Assembly (NCBI GenBank): GCA_024036415.1
Contig: JAMWET010000037.1
Span: 238,501-302,500, forward strand
Length of the DNA: 64,000 nucleotides
Direction: 5' to 3'
Source of the DNA: Prochilodus magdalenae
Lineage: Eukaryota > Chordata > Actinopteri > Characiformes > Prochilodontidae
In this document: piece after piece, positions 1-14,700 of the stretch
How positions within the stretch are numbered: the stretch's first letter is position 1
Layout: each line of letters starts with the position of its first letter
Notes under the pieces: model-generated
Databases searched by the model: none
The model's input: only the letters and a program-made list of their open reading frames with translations
What the model was told of the DNA's origin: nothing
Translations under genes and position numbers: made by a program

Positions 1-771
1 AATGTGAGAGTGACTGTAAACCAATCTAAAGAATTACTACATAAGTAACGTAACTGGGTGACATTCCATTACTTTTGGATTGCTTGTATATCCAAAAGTC
101 ATATTATTAAACTTCACTCACATGATTCATGTGACATGCCTATCATAAATAAGGCTGATAAAAAGATGACTTTGCATGAAAGAGTTTGCATGAATATGGT
201 GTAAGGGTAATTTACCCTGTGTTTTATAAGGTAAGTTTTATAATCTTACTACTGTCTTTTTTAGCTGTAACAGTAATACAACTACGTATCCTGATGACAG
301 TTAAGTTGTCCATTGTTCTGAGAACACCAGCAGCTTTTTTTTCTTGATCTTCAGTTGTTCTTCCTTTTGTTCTTCCATTCTCTGTAAAGTCTTCTTGACA
401 GCTACAAGTTAATTTTAGATTCAAAGCATTTAGGAAGGATAGGAACATCTTTTATGTGAAGCATGAGTGGAGCTTGATTTTCTCCTCTGTCGATGTTGTG
501 AACTTTGAGTACTGTTTATCTGATTGTGACAGTTTGGGGGGTCTGCTGAGTCTTACATGGTTGTCAGTAGTCATCAACTTTCTCTGTATTTCTTCCAGTT
601 TTTTCCAGTCTTTTTCATTTGACTTTCCCCTTTTTGCAGGTGGATTTTGCTATATCAAATGTCATTTTTACAAAATGACTGTGCTGAGAGTCTCTGATTT
701 GCATATATGTATCTGTGTTATGAAGACAGCAGGCAGTGATTTTAAATTACATTTTTGTATCTTATGTTTAC

Positions 772-1239
772 CTTGGGTCCAGGAGGTCCTGCTGTACCGG
801 TTAACCCAGGTTTACCCTAAAAACAAAGAAGTCAAATGCCTGGTTCTATAAACACATTTAAGTGAAAATCTTGATGGCCGCATACTCACCGACTCTCCTT
901 TCTCTCCCCTCTCTCCTCTTTCTCCCTAAAAGTTGTAGATGAATTAAAAACTCAAATAATATATGTATAGCCATTGCAATAAATCAACAAAATGATGATA
1001 AATTTTACAGAAACCGTCTTTGCAATTACCTTATCTCCAGGTCTGCCAACCTCACCCAGTTCTCCAGCTCGTCCTGGTAATCCTGGTATTCCTGGCTTTC
1101 CAGGTTCTCCTGCCTGTCCAGGAGGACCCTCTGGGCCTCTTTCTCCAATAGCCCTGCCTGTTGGGCCCTGAGGGCCTGGAAGCCCTTTCTCACCCTGATC
1201 ACCTTTTAAACCTCGCTCGCCAGGAAATCCTCTAGCACC
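772..1239 (-). CDS. col7a1: col7a1 post-hinge triple helix (last exons in window)
   Basis: Exon 1030-1239 (210 bp, 70 codons) reads [15 protein letters not shown] through [17 protein letters not shown] to GRPGDK, with one short interruption, GRAIGERG (human GLALGERG). Exon 890-925 encodes [12 protein letters not shown] and exon 772-816 encodes [15 protein letters not shown]. This is the best conserved stretch against human and fixes the orientation and identity of the gene. The next exon lies off the left edge. Positions 1-771 are intron with nothing else recognised. Confidence 0.92.
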
Positions 1240-1751
1240 CTTAATTTGAAAGTGAAAGTGACAGAGGGAAATCCACAAAGAGAAAGAATCAAAGGAGTTA
1301 ATGAAAATGACCCACAGTTATTCTAGCAAGCTTGATGTCATAACATAACACCGTTTGGTGTATTGTCTCGTTTTATTTCATTTTAATGTACTGTATTTTA
1401 AATGATTAGTTTTAGAAGATATATCACAGTGCAGAGTGAATAGAGAGAAGCGTGGAGAAGAGGTTAAAAATGTGATGACAATAAGCAATGGACATATAAC
1501 AGTACAAAAATATTAATAATAAAAACAAATCTATAAAATTCCAAAATATAAACATAAAGAAAGAATAAAACAAAAAAAATGAACAAAGGAGAATGAGACA
1601 AGTGCAAATGAGACTGTGTTGCTCGAGGGTTTCAGGCAAGAGCGGCTGATGGCCTGTTGTCAGTTCAGCACCATGGATAGTGCCTGAGGAGAATGCAGCC
1701 CCTACACCTGCTCATCTCTGCACAGGCCAGCAAAAGAGGCCAAGCTTTTAA

Positions 1752-1802
<51 letters not shown>

Positions 1803-4447
1803 CACATACTTACATCAGCACCAGGAGGGCCTTGGGATCCTGCATCTCCTTTATCTCCTTTTTGTCCTTTATCTGGTTTCTCTATGTCTACTTTCAGCAA
1901 GATATCCTTTTTGTCAAGCACCGTTTTTAAATCTCTGAGCTAGAGACAGAAAGAGGTTTTAAAACTCGCTCTGTAAACATCTTTAATAATGATTTCTATG
2001 TTAGACATCTGAATAAATATACCTCAATGCCAAAATCCGAAAGAGCCCTCTTCACATCCTAAAACAAACAAAGAAATTTTCACTTTCATCTTTCTGTTTC
2101 TGTCTCTTTCTGTATGCTTGTGTTTTTTTAAGTGTATGCATGCTTACTACTGGTGTTCCTGGCTTTCCAGGCGAGCCATCTTCGCCTGGATCTCCCTGAA
2201 AAAAGCAAAACATAATTAAAAAACAGAAAAAGATTAATACAACTATTCAAAAAAAAGATACAGATTCAGCTAAAAGAACATACCTGGTCTCCTTTTGTAC
2301 CCACTTGACCTCTCTCTCCCTATAAAAGAGAATTTGTTAATTTAGCAACAGAAATGAATTACAACAATTCAAATGATCTTATGTTTTTCTTCACATGTGT
2401 ACTTACCCGAGCTCCTGTAGCTCCTGGGACACCTGGAATTCCCTGAAAGAAAGTATAAAAGGTGACCACTAACAATCAGGGTGTAATTATTTTCTAAAGT
2501 AACTGTCTCCTGTATAAAGGGTAAACTAATGCCTGGCACCAATTCAAAACAGAAAGAGAATAATGAGACTTAAAGCCTCTGTCACTGTGACATCTTTTAG
2601 ACTGTGATATTATGTTGGGTTTGCTGGGAGAATGCTATTTGTGTCAAGCATGAAACAAAAGCATTTAAATGCAGCAGTCATTACTGCCTGTCGGTGGTGA
2701 GACTAGTGTTTAACTCTGCTGTTATATCAAGGGATTAAAATACGAGCGTCTACAAACTCTGTAGTATTGTTTGTTACTCACTGGAGCTCCTGGAGGCCCT
2801 TGGGGTCCTGGGATAGGTGCTACCTCAGCCCCTTTCAAATATATCACCTGTGGATAAGAGAGAGAGAGACAAAAAAGGAAGATGAAAAACACAGCACAAC
2901 TTGATTTAATAGTTAATAGACAAAAATGTATACATCAAGTAAATTAAAAAGGGGCTTCCACTATGACCACGCATTTAATAACCAAAAGCAACACATGACA
3001 AACACACCTGTCCTGGGGGTCCAATACTGCCAGGGAGCCCTGGGGGTCCAGGGGGTCCTAGTGGTCCAGTGGGTCCTGCAATGCCACGATCGCCCTTCAA
3101 CCCGTCTTGACCCTGACAAAGAGAGAAATTAAGAGAGGGGGCATGCATGGAACAAATTAAATTTTAAATTAATGGGCATAAATTTGCACATCAAATACTC
3201 TCATCTGTGAAGAGTTTTTCCCGTGGGCCTTCTCAAACACAACTACTGTCAACAACACACACAACAGAACCTGGCCTTAAAAGAGAGAGAGAAGTCTGAC
3301 TGTGTGTACTGATATGTGTGAAATTTCACACCACATTTAAGCTATTCTGTGATGGCACTACACTTATGCGAGAATCATTGAAGAAAAATAATCACGAGGT
3401 GAATCTGAACTGGCTGCAGCTATTAAACAGCAGAGAAGAATGAAAAAGGACTCTAAAATTGATAATGCCACAAGATTAATGTCTTAACAGAAACTAACAT
3501 AAGAATACAATAACTAAAAACAGTTTTTGAGGTGTATGTTTATAAAGAATGGACATGTATGTGGAATTTCAGGATGAATGAGTTTTAGCAACACTGTTTC
3601 TCAACTGATATTTTATATTATATTACAGCCAAATATTTATCGCCTCTGTTTTTCTCTGTTGAGGAGAGGAGAACAACATTTAGCAATGTATTATGTCTTA
3701 AATAACCAGCTGAGAAAGGGGACTGAGTTGAAGGGACTTCAACATGTGCTTGTTCCTTTCATGCATGGGGTCCACTATGACCAAAATGCTAAAATGCAGT
3801 TAGTCCTTATGCTGTCAAAACAGCTCTGACCTGCCAAAGCATTAAATCCCTGAAGGTGTTCTGTTGTTTTACATTAGACCAGACATTACAACACATTAGA
3901 GCAAGTTCCTTCAACTGAACTGAGATTAAATTGAAATTAAGTTCTTATTAAAACTAATTAAAACTAATTTCTTTAAAAAATATATGTATAAAAGGTAATA
4001 TAATAAATAATTCAATAATTCAGTAATGCAACTGAACAAACTCCTTATGAATTTTAAACAGCTTGTAGGAACCTATAAAATTAAGACATTTTTGTGATAA
4101 TAAACTGAGCTGTAAGTGATTTCATAATAACAGGGAAATAAGAAAATTAAAAAAAAAAAGAAACTCATTTAAAAACCAATACCACAAACTGGTTAATTAA
4201 ACAGCTATTCATAGTATTTTTGTGACAGCAAATTACAATAAACAGAAAAATATTGCCTAAATTGTAATAATGTATGTCTTACTTACCATATGTACAGAAC
4301 TGTGACACTGCAAGTGTTATCTTATCTTATCTTATTTATTCTTTAATAACCACAGCAATGACCAGCCAAAACTTTTGAAACATGACATTTCTTTAGTTTT
4401 TACACACACACACAGATACACACACACACACACACATACGCACACAC

Positions 4448-4483
<36 letters not shown>

Positions 4484-4745
4484 GCACACGCACACACACA
4501 CACACACGCACACACACACACACATACGCAGACGCACACGCACCCACATACGCACACACACACCCACACACACGCACACACACATACGCAGACGCACATG
4601 CACACACACACACACACACATACGCACACGCACACACACACCCACACACACGCACACACACATACGCAGACGCACATGCACACACACACACACACATACG
4701 CACACGCACACACACACACACATACGCACACACACCCACATACGC

Positions 4746-4783
<38 letters not shown>

Positions 4784-7700
4784 GCAGACGCACACACACA
4801 CACATACGCACACACACAAACAAACACACACACACACACGCACACACACACACACACATCTGTATGTGTTTTAATCATTTGCATTTAATCATATAAGAAA
4901 TGATAATGTGTGAAAAGATAGAATATGGCAGGAGAGCAAGGGAGAGAGCTGAGGGGAAGTTGCTCACATTTCTTCCTGGGGGTCCTGGGTCTCCTTTCTC
5001 ACCCTGTAGACACAAGCAGCCAAGAGGCAATCAGAATCATATAAAAAAGATGTATGACTCAGAAGCACTGCCCTGTATCTTACAGTCGACATTTTTACCT
5101 TTCTGCCATCTTCTCCAGGGACACCATCTTCACCCTGAATGTTTTCAAAAGGACAACAAATTAACAAGTAAATATAAATCATACCTTCAGGGTCAGTCAG
5201 CAAATGTTGCTACTTCTGTCTGTGCTTGTAAAGTGAGCACCAAGACAACATACACTGTCTAATACATAGGCTATTGAACCTGGCTACAATCCTAGTATCA
5301 ACACACAATGCACAAGAAAAAGGAGTTCACTGAGTTATGCAGAGCAAGACTATCAGTGATTCACCACACCTATTTATGTATTGCATGTATTTCAATCACA
5401 AGAAGGCTAACCCTAACCCTAGATGCCAATACAAAATAGAAGCCAGACACTACTTCTGTATGTGCCCATATCAGTCTAAATTCATCATCATTTATTGTTC
5501 CTGGTCTGATGCTTCTGCAGACACTTCCTTCTGGTGCATAAAACAGGTGCATAAAAAATATTTTGCGGTATTAAAACATTCCATAATACTAAAGAAAAGG
5601 CTTACAAGCCTGTCTGCTTCTTCACTCAATCAAAACAGATATTACATGTGTTAATGAAGAAGAGCTTTGTTGTAACTATGAAATGGTTGCTGATTTATTC
5701 ATGATTTGCAGCACAGTATTACCATTCATTTAAACTCTTTTTGTCTAAAGTAGAACAGTAGAAGGTGCTTTAAGCTGTTTCTGAGTTTTAAAGTGAGGTC
5801 TGATGTTGCTTTAGTTCATTTGCTCGACTGCAGGTTTGCTTTGCATTTACTGCATGAAGTATTTTAAGGGTTAAACAGGCAAATCATTTTTACAGTCTAA
5901 TTAACAGAAAAAACACAGGGCTTTAAATCACTGTATTAGACTTTTAGGTGCCCTTTTATTATCTGCATTGTTCATTTTCTCCAGCTCCTTCTGTTCATTT
6001 TCATCAAATGTGTTATTTGTTCTTGACTGGTCGTAGATGTACCCGTCCTGACAAACACTTTTCTGCTTACGCAACCAGTTTTTTGGCATTTGTATGAAAA
6101 CCCTGTGGTTGTAAGTCCATCTGTGTCCTCTTTCCCATCCTCCAGCAGCCTTACATTAAAATAAATACAGTGAATCCTACCACTGCTCAAGCCGTTTCAG
6201 TAATGTCATCAATAAATAATTTCAAAATGGAGGACAGACCGGGAGCAGAGTCTCACCGTGCACATTGTTATCTCTCTCAGTCGGCATACCGGAGCACTTC
6301 TACATGACTGACTGGAGCTCATCTCACATTTCTGCTGCACACGGTTTATTAGCCTGAATTATCTCACACAGATAAGCCATTATGGTGAAAAGTGCTGATT
6401 TATGATCATCACTTTGGGCTGATTTATAATCAGTAGGATGGTTGAAATGTCTTACTATGTAATGCTTAATTGTCTCGTTAAGTGAGCCAGCCTGGGGAGT
6501 GTTCGCTCAGCTGGAATGAGAGCAGCATGATGACATTTCCGTGCTGCAGCTCGACACATCTAGCCTCTGTAGCTACTTTTCTCTGAGAAAACCATAAAGC
6601 CTTTCATGCGCTTGTGATGTAAGGACAACAACAGTGGCCGCCTACCGTATGTACTATTTAACCTTGTTACAGTGGGTTCCAAGATTAACTAGACTGCAGC
6701 CTTTTAAGTTTATTACTGTAAAAACTAGTGCAAATGTACATGTTAAAAGGCTAAAATAATATCAATATTTTTGGAAAAATATTTTCCTAATTTTTGCTTG
6801 TACCGAATGGATTTTTAATTTATTTCATTTTGGAACCAAATGTATTATTTTGTTATCTAATGTTATTGTATGTTGATATAAAAATGATAAAGATTACAGC
6901 ATTAAAACAGTTAACCATCAACACCTGTGGTTCAACCAGTATGGCACATATAATAATAAAAAAATTTGAACTAAAAAGAAACATGTTAAGTATTCAAGAT
7001 GGTTCTTTAAGGTCGTGTATTTCTGCACCCATTTGTCTCTACTTAGTAATGTAGGGCCATTGTATTTTGTAATGCTATTGAAAATGTTATGTTAAAAACA
7101 ATAATATAAACGGTGCCTTGCAGAATTACTGGCTCTGGTGGTCTTAGTCAAAAATGTCAATGTTATCATCCTAACCTTACAATGGACATGGACGAAATGT
7201 AACCTTTCAGCGAGTAGAAGTATTAAAATTTTGATTAATTCAGAAATTATTTAAAAAATACCCAAAGGATTTATAAAGACCTCAAGGTCATAACACAGAC
7301 CATAATCTCCCTGGTGCTGGTGTTATCTAGCTCCACTGAGGTTAGTATCCCTTTAGGCCTGCCCCTTAAAAATCTTAAGAATATTTTAAAACATGGAAAG
7401 GAAGAGCATGCTTAGGAGCTTTGCGACTTACAACTTTTCCTGGAGGTCCAGGTTTCCCATCCTCCCCGGCTTTACCCTAAAAACAAGAAAAAACATTTCA
7501 TTTAATTTACACATGTCTACATAACCTTTCTGTGCTGTTTGTATGTATACTGTCTAGTTTGCATGCTTTGTAAGTCGTACAGGTGTGCCAGCATTTCCTG
7601 TAGGTCCTATTGGCCCTGGGGGCCCCTGAGGTCCTCTGATTCCTGGCAGACCCTGAGAAAACAGCAACACAAAAATTGCTATGTTTGTCACAAAATATGT

Positions 7701-8626
7701 CTTTTCCAGACCATTGCAGATTTCCACTTTGTGCAGAAGTCAGTGCAAGATATAGAGGTGGATGAGGATTAAAGACTGAAGATTCAGGAGTTTATCATAT
7801 GCACACAAACACATTATAAATACTAATTAAATATAAAGAAGATATATGTCATAAAAGAAGAAGACATATATAACAGAGACTCATTTAAAAAGAACCTCAT
7901 TAAAACCATGCTTAAAAAAAAATCAGACAGATGGAGAGCAATGTCATTTACTCACATCTCTGCCAGGTTCTCCCGATTTACCTGGGTCACCCTGAAAAAC
8001 ATTAGACATCACGTTCACCTCAGTAGTGGAGTCATCGTAAAGTCATATTAAAGTCACAATCAGAGCTTTCCTAACGTTCACTAGGAAGATTTCTTATTGG
8101 TATATACCTTACCATTGGGTCATTGGAGTGATCCCAATATGTAAATCCTAATATGTTAAAACCTTAATTTATTTGCTAGGTTTCAAAATATATTATGAAA
8201 AACTTGTATTTCTTATTACTGCCTTCCATATCACAGATTCATGTAAACTGTCTAATTACACAACGTTTGTATCTCTAGAACTGTGCTTTACACATCTCTT
8301 GCATCAGCTTTTTCTGAAAGAAAAAACAGAACCACTTTAAAAATGTATTGCAAACATCCCATAGAGGTGTTTCACCAAGAGTAAAAGGTTAGGAATACAC
8401 ATGCTTTGCCTTATTTTTCTCAATTTAAGGCAACAAGCTAAAAATGCATACAGCACATAAGCAAAGTATTCCTCCAGTCACATTAGCATGCTGAGAGTGT
8501 GTGTTCTGACCCTTAAACCAGCAGGTCCGGGTGGTCCAGGCTTTCCATCCTGACCAGGGCGTCCATCCAATCCAGCAGCTCCTCTCTCTCCCTGAGAGTG
8601 TGCACACACACGCACACACACAAACA

Positions 8627-8704
<78 letters not shown>

Positions 8705-11700
8705 AAATAAATAACCCAAGGTGCTGCAGATGATTAGAATGAATAACAACCAGTGTAAACAAGATAATAGCCTTTGTGAAACAATGCACAGGTATAACAA
8801 TCAATATTAATATTAATAATTATGTGACATTTAGACAGTGAGTTTTGTGAGCTTGTACCTTCTCGCCTGGACTACCTCTTTCCCCTGGATCACCCTGCAG
8901 AGAAGCAATAGATGCATAAAACTCATGATTTATACACAAGAGGTAGGTGACTTGGCAAAGACATAACGTCATAATACATACATAATACATAATACACTTT
9001 TTCACGATAAACAATAAGCATACAATATTGAAATAAATTGAAATAACAGAGCAAAAACACCAGCAGTGCCACATCTAATTAACCTCATGTTAACTCAAAC
9101 CACATTTAAATAAAATTTCATTTAACGTGTCACAAACTGCAAATTTATCACAAAACAATAAATACAGTCATACTGCTCAGCCTTACTACGCGCTATGATA
9201 AAGCTAAACTGTTCATTTAGCTGCTGGAAGACAAGTACTCAGTAATACACTTTTTAATCATGATATATGGGATCAAAAACACATGAACATATAGACATAT
9301 TTAAAAAGTATGACCAGATGTAAATCATTATTTGTATTATTATTAGAGGGTTTATATAACAATAAATTATTAAAACTACTAACTATTCTATCCCTTCAGC
9401 AGACTATGGAACAACCCAAGAAAGAAGACAAACAGACAGACAAAATGATGTTTTTCTTACTCTGGTTCCTGGAGGTCCACGTTGACCCTCAGGTCCCTGA
9501 AATTGAATGAAAAAAAAAACTTGATATAAAACCAGTAAAAAATTCAAAAGAAATTCTACATGGCACACACAATCTAGTCCTTACCCGTACTCCTGCAGGG
9601 CCTGTAGGTCCTATATCACCTTGCTGACCTTTAATACCTTGTTCCCCGGGGTCCCCTGCTTCTCCCTAATTAGTACACAAGAAGCAAATTATTAATTATG
9701 AACTAAACAATAGCTGACATATTGGCGATACCAAATGTAGTAGCAAATGTTTAAGGGCAGAACTATATATTCAGTCTTTAAGCAGGGTGGGATACTGGGT
9801 ACATGGACGTATGCATGTAAATATGAAATTTGTACTGTGCCTTCTCTCCTCTGTCTCCTTTCAGGACTGTCTGCCCATCTGCCTAAAATGCAAAGGCGAA
9901 ATGTTAACAAAAAACAAGACAAGGGGGGCAAGATAACAGTGATAATGTATAAAAACAGACTCACCATGTCTCCAGGGGGTCCAGGGGGACCTTGAATCCC
10001 CTACAGAAAAAGCATAATAGAGCGTATAATTTGCCTGTCTGTGTGTGGGTGTGCAAGTGTGTGGGGTGCTAATAAGGAATGGCGCATGCATGTTTGATTT
10101 CACACCTGATCTCCCTTTAGCCCTCGTGGCCCTGCAGGTCCTGTAGCTCCCTGTGCAGAACATAGCACTGTTCACAAACAACCAACACATGCAACACTGA
10201 ACGCAACATTAATCATTTAAGCTGGAGGTAATTTATGCACTTCTGCAGTTAAATTGGGCACAGACAGTCGTAGCCTTGATTTAGGACTCTCACAGTAACC
10301 ACTTTTTAGATAGCCTGGTGGAGCTTCTTGCTGAAAGCCAGCCTGGCATGTGACTTTGCCAAAATATGCCAGAATCACAGCCTAATATAAACACAAAAAG
10401 GGCCAACCAGAAATTTTGGGTCCATTTCCCCAGGCCCATTGACCATGAAACATATATAAAATGTAAATGGCAACATGGAATTTTCTTTCAAATTATGATA
10501 AAAGCTCAAAAATGACTAAAATGGAGACAGCTAAAAACATATCAGCGCTGATACAGCCTACTTTTCTATTCAGTACTTCCCACTCATAACATTCTACCAA
10601 GAAGTAAAGCGGGAACACAACCTAAATCTTTGTTGCACCACACATATATAAATATTACAATAAATTATAACTCAATATTTGGCAGTTAAAGAGTTAATTG
10701 TTATTTCATGTGTGGTTTACAAGCAATGCTAGAAAATAATATTTGGAATGATGAATTGTGATGCTGAATATAATGAATCTTGTCTCCAGGTTTTCTGTAT
10801 TAACAAATGACATCATTCTTTTCTGGAAGTACTTGCTGATGACCTGACTGCATTTAGATCTTTAATGTGTAGCTTAATACTTCTTCTGGGATATAGTTAA
10901 AAATAAATGACATTTTTATGTGCAGATCAGTTTGCTTAAGGAAGGAAATTAATGTTTATGATTTTATTCATTTAAACACACACTATGTAATGGGACCCAA
11001 AAAAAGCAAGCCAGCGAAATCATTTAACATTTGAAATAATTTTACTCTGGATGATGTGAATAATAATAACACAATCAGATGTGTGGTGATGTCTTACATT
11101 TCGTCCGTGCTCTCCAGGATCACCCATGTCTCCCTTTGTACCTGGCTGACCTGTTTGTCCTGGTAAACCCTAAAATGTTAACGGTTAAAAGTTAAGAAGG
11201 ATAAACCTGACCTTTACATGGAGCAACTGGCATTAGGCTGCCAGACCAAAATGAGAAAAGATTTTGATGAAGGTTTCCAGCTACACACCCTCAGTCCTCG
11301 TTCTCCTGCTTTACCAGGCAAACCAGGCTCACCCTGAACAGCAGATAAAAAGAACAGGAAAACATTTACACAGACATACACACATAAATATAAAACACCA
11401 GAATAAAAAGGTCTAAACTCACCGGAAGGCCATCGTCTCCTTTGTCACCTTTCAGCCCCTAAAGAAAATAATAATAATAATAATAATTTAGGCCTATATA
11501 AAATAATTAATAGCCCAAAGCTTAAGATATTCGAAAAATATTAATTGGAAATTGATCACAAACACCTATTATATAATAGGTTTACAGTTACAGATCATAA
11601 CCATCCGTTGCTATACGTATTTTTAGCCCCCCTTTTTCTATCAATGTAAATACTTCCTTCTTTAATTAAAAAGAATGGTTTAGTAATAATTGGTTTAGTG

Positions 11701-14700
11701 CAGCACAGCGGACTGGATATATTTTGTCTATATAATGCATTATCTCCCACCTCCCAACGTAGCCCACTGTTGGGGTTGTATAGTGGTGGCTGACAAATTG
11801 TGCACCTATACGATAGGTGTACTTGTTTGAATGGCCAATAACAGTAAGTATTTCTGTTATTTTGTTCATACAATTAAAAATTAGGCATGTTTAGCTTCAT
11901 TATATATCCCATGAGATTATGTGGCATAGCATAGAGGTGCTTAGAGGTGGATCTGTGAAATGTGCTATATGTGAATAGTGCATTAAAACACTTAAAGGCG
12001 CATGCAGAGAAGCACATTAATTACCTTCATGTCTCTATGGAAGAGAATGAATGCAGGAAAACAACAGAGAAAAGTATTAATAGCTGTTACTTTTGAAGAG
12101 TTAGTTGCTGTGACATGATGCGCCTTCAACAGTCACCCCATCGCAAAATCTCCAAAGCATTAAGATCGGTTGCTGTCAGATATTTCCAGCTAAGATGGTG
12201 GTACTCTCTCCACAGTTCTCATATTTCATGGCCAGTCATGTGATACTAAATGCTTTATTTAGGCCTTTAAGGATCTCAACATAAACGTTCTCGATATAAG
12301 CCGTTTGTGAAGTACAAAGATAGTAGGAATTCTCATAGAATGGCAATTGGTCTCACATCTTTCCCTCTGGGTCCAACTGGTCCTTGAGGACCAGGACTGC
12401 CTGTCTCTCCTCGCTCTCCTGCGTCACCCCGGTTTCCCTGCATTATCACATGGTGAAAAAGCAGCATTTCAAAAAAGATCCAATCAAATATACTTTGTGT
12501 AACAGAGCTGACAAAGAAACTGCTAGGGATATTAAAGAGTGCACATACCTTTGGGCCTAGTCTTCCAGCCGTGCCAGGGGCACCCTATCAAATTAAATTA
12601 AACCAAATTAAATTAGATGAACAGGTAAAAAGAGCCACCATAAACAAATTGTTTCCAGTGTGTTTTTTTTACAAGGTAGGTTCCAGTGTGTTTTTTATAG
12701 ATGTGTTTTCTGAGAATACAAAAAACAAGTGTTAATAAGATACCCACCTGATCACCCTGCTCTCCCTTAGGTCCAGGCTGTCCAGGTGTTCCTGCTCCAG
12801 GCAGACCCTGGAAGAAAGTGTAATGGAGTAATGTTAGTTAAACATTATTTTTATTGTTATATTTAAAGCAATTCAGCACAACTGTTTGGATTTTAATCCT
12901 ACCTGAAAACATCTTTACATATATAGTCTCACTGGATCTCCAACAGTCCATCATGGCAACTAAAATCTGACCTACTGTTTTAGCATGTAATTTTCTTTTC
13001 TGAGTCACACAATTCCACAATGACAAAACTCACCCTTTCCCCTCTCTGTCCTGGCTCTCCCTTTTCACCTGCAGGACCTTCAGAACCTGGATCTCCTTTC
13101 TGACCCTGAAAGCATAAGAGAAAGAGGCAGTCAGAAATGGCTGGGAATGGGTTAATAATAAAAGATTTTCCATTATACTGTAGTACTGACAACCAACAAC
13201 TAAATCAGCCAAGCATGCACAAAAAACAAGCATGCACATGTTATTCCTCTAACCTGTTCTCCTTTCTTTCCAAATGTACCAGAACCCTGTAACCAAAACA
13301 AAAGCAAACAACATTTTCGCTGTTGAAAAAATAACTCTAAAACTGCATTTATAGATTGCATTTAAGATAAATATGATAAAAGATTCACTTTACTTGCACT
13401 TTTATAAAGAATATATGCTGTACAGACATTATTGTTACACACATTTGTTAAAAGCAATGTAATAGACTTAATTAAGCCATAACTCACACCACCACCTGGT
13501 TCCCCTTTAGCACCCTGAGCTCCCTGGTGACAAAGATGGGATAATCATAAACACACAGTAGAAAACCCTGAAGTGCCATCATTTGCTACAGATGAGAAGC
13601 CCCCTACCTTCTCGCCAGCAGGTCCAGCTGGGCCTTGTAAACCCTAGCAAGCATACATACAAACAAATTTACAACTCTAAAATACATGCATATTAACTTT
13701 ACAAATTACCCATAAGCTATATGACCACTCACCCTAAGTCCTTGAGGTCCAAGGGGTCCTGGTCTTCCTGGGTCTCCCTAAAAGAGAAAGAAAATACCCC
13801 AATACTCAGACTACTCAAAATACTCAAATCACATTACACAGCAGTTCCTGCAATATCAAAACGTCAAGGATTCATTTTATTTGACACATATTTTGCGGTT
13901 TGGGCCCAAATGACTTAAATTATTACATTTTTCTATAAGATGTAAAATTAAGATGTAGCTATTTAAATTAGTTCAGTATTTTAAACTGAAAAATCACAGT
14001 TAATCGAGGCTCACCTTCTCCCCTGCTGGGCCAGATGGTCCTCTGTCACCCTGCCCAAGACAATATACAGTACATATGCATATATGAAGGTTTTGGGGAT
14101 CCAAACATTTTTATCATCAATCAACAAGTTCAACCACCACCAGCCTGTAAAATCAGACCAAATTAACCTTAAATAGGCCAAAAGAATTGGATTTAATGCC
14201 AGTCAGTAAGAAAGCCCAATCAAAGTGAGATTTTACTTATTTGACTATTTAAACATATGAGCAACTTATTTGAACAACGCTATTTGTATCAAATTCATAG
14301 ATTTAAGAGGAACTGATTGATGGAGCACAATTGACATCTTATAATTAAATAAACACCTGCAACATATTTGATTTTCTTATTCAGTGTCATTCAGATAACC
14401 TGATGATAAACACAGAATACTGCTCGCCACACAAACAAACCACATTACTCACCTTATCACCCTGTGATCCAGGCTGTCCTGGCTGTCCGCGGTCACCCTA
14501 GAGAAGAGAAAATAGAGAAGAGTTTCTGTCTTGATGTAGAAAAAAGAAGAAGAAAAAAACATTTCCTTCAAATAAACCATGCTTTTTCACCTTGCTTCCA
14601 ATTTCACCTGGAGGCCCTCTTGGACCCTAGAACAATACACACAGACACAACAATGAAAACAATTATGGTTATGGAACAACACTGTAAAAAAGAAAACAGT

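Noticed and set aside
4332..4896. Several open frames of His-Thr or Cys-Val over 90 to 175 codons
   Set aside because: They are reading frames through the CA repeat on both strands, with no other content.
8425..8804. Overlapping frames joining Cys-Val runs to a collagen-like segment
   Set aside because: They read from the CA repeat through the acceptor into col7a1 exon 8511-8591. Only the exon is real.
12025..12034. Possible micro-exon (AGACATGAAG) with AG before and GTAATT after, minus strand
   Set aside because: Ten bases is not a multiple of three and would break the phase-0 run of helix exons.
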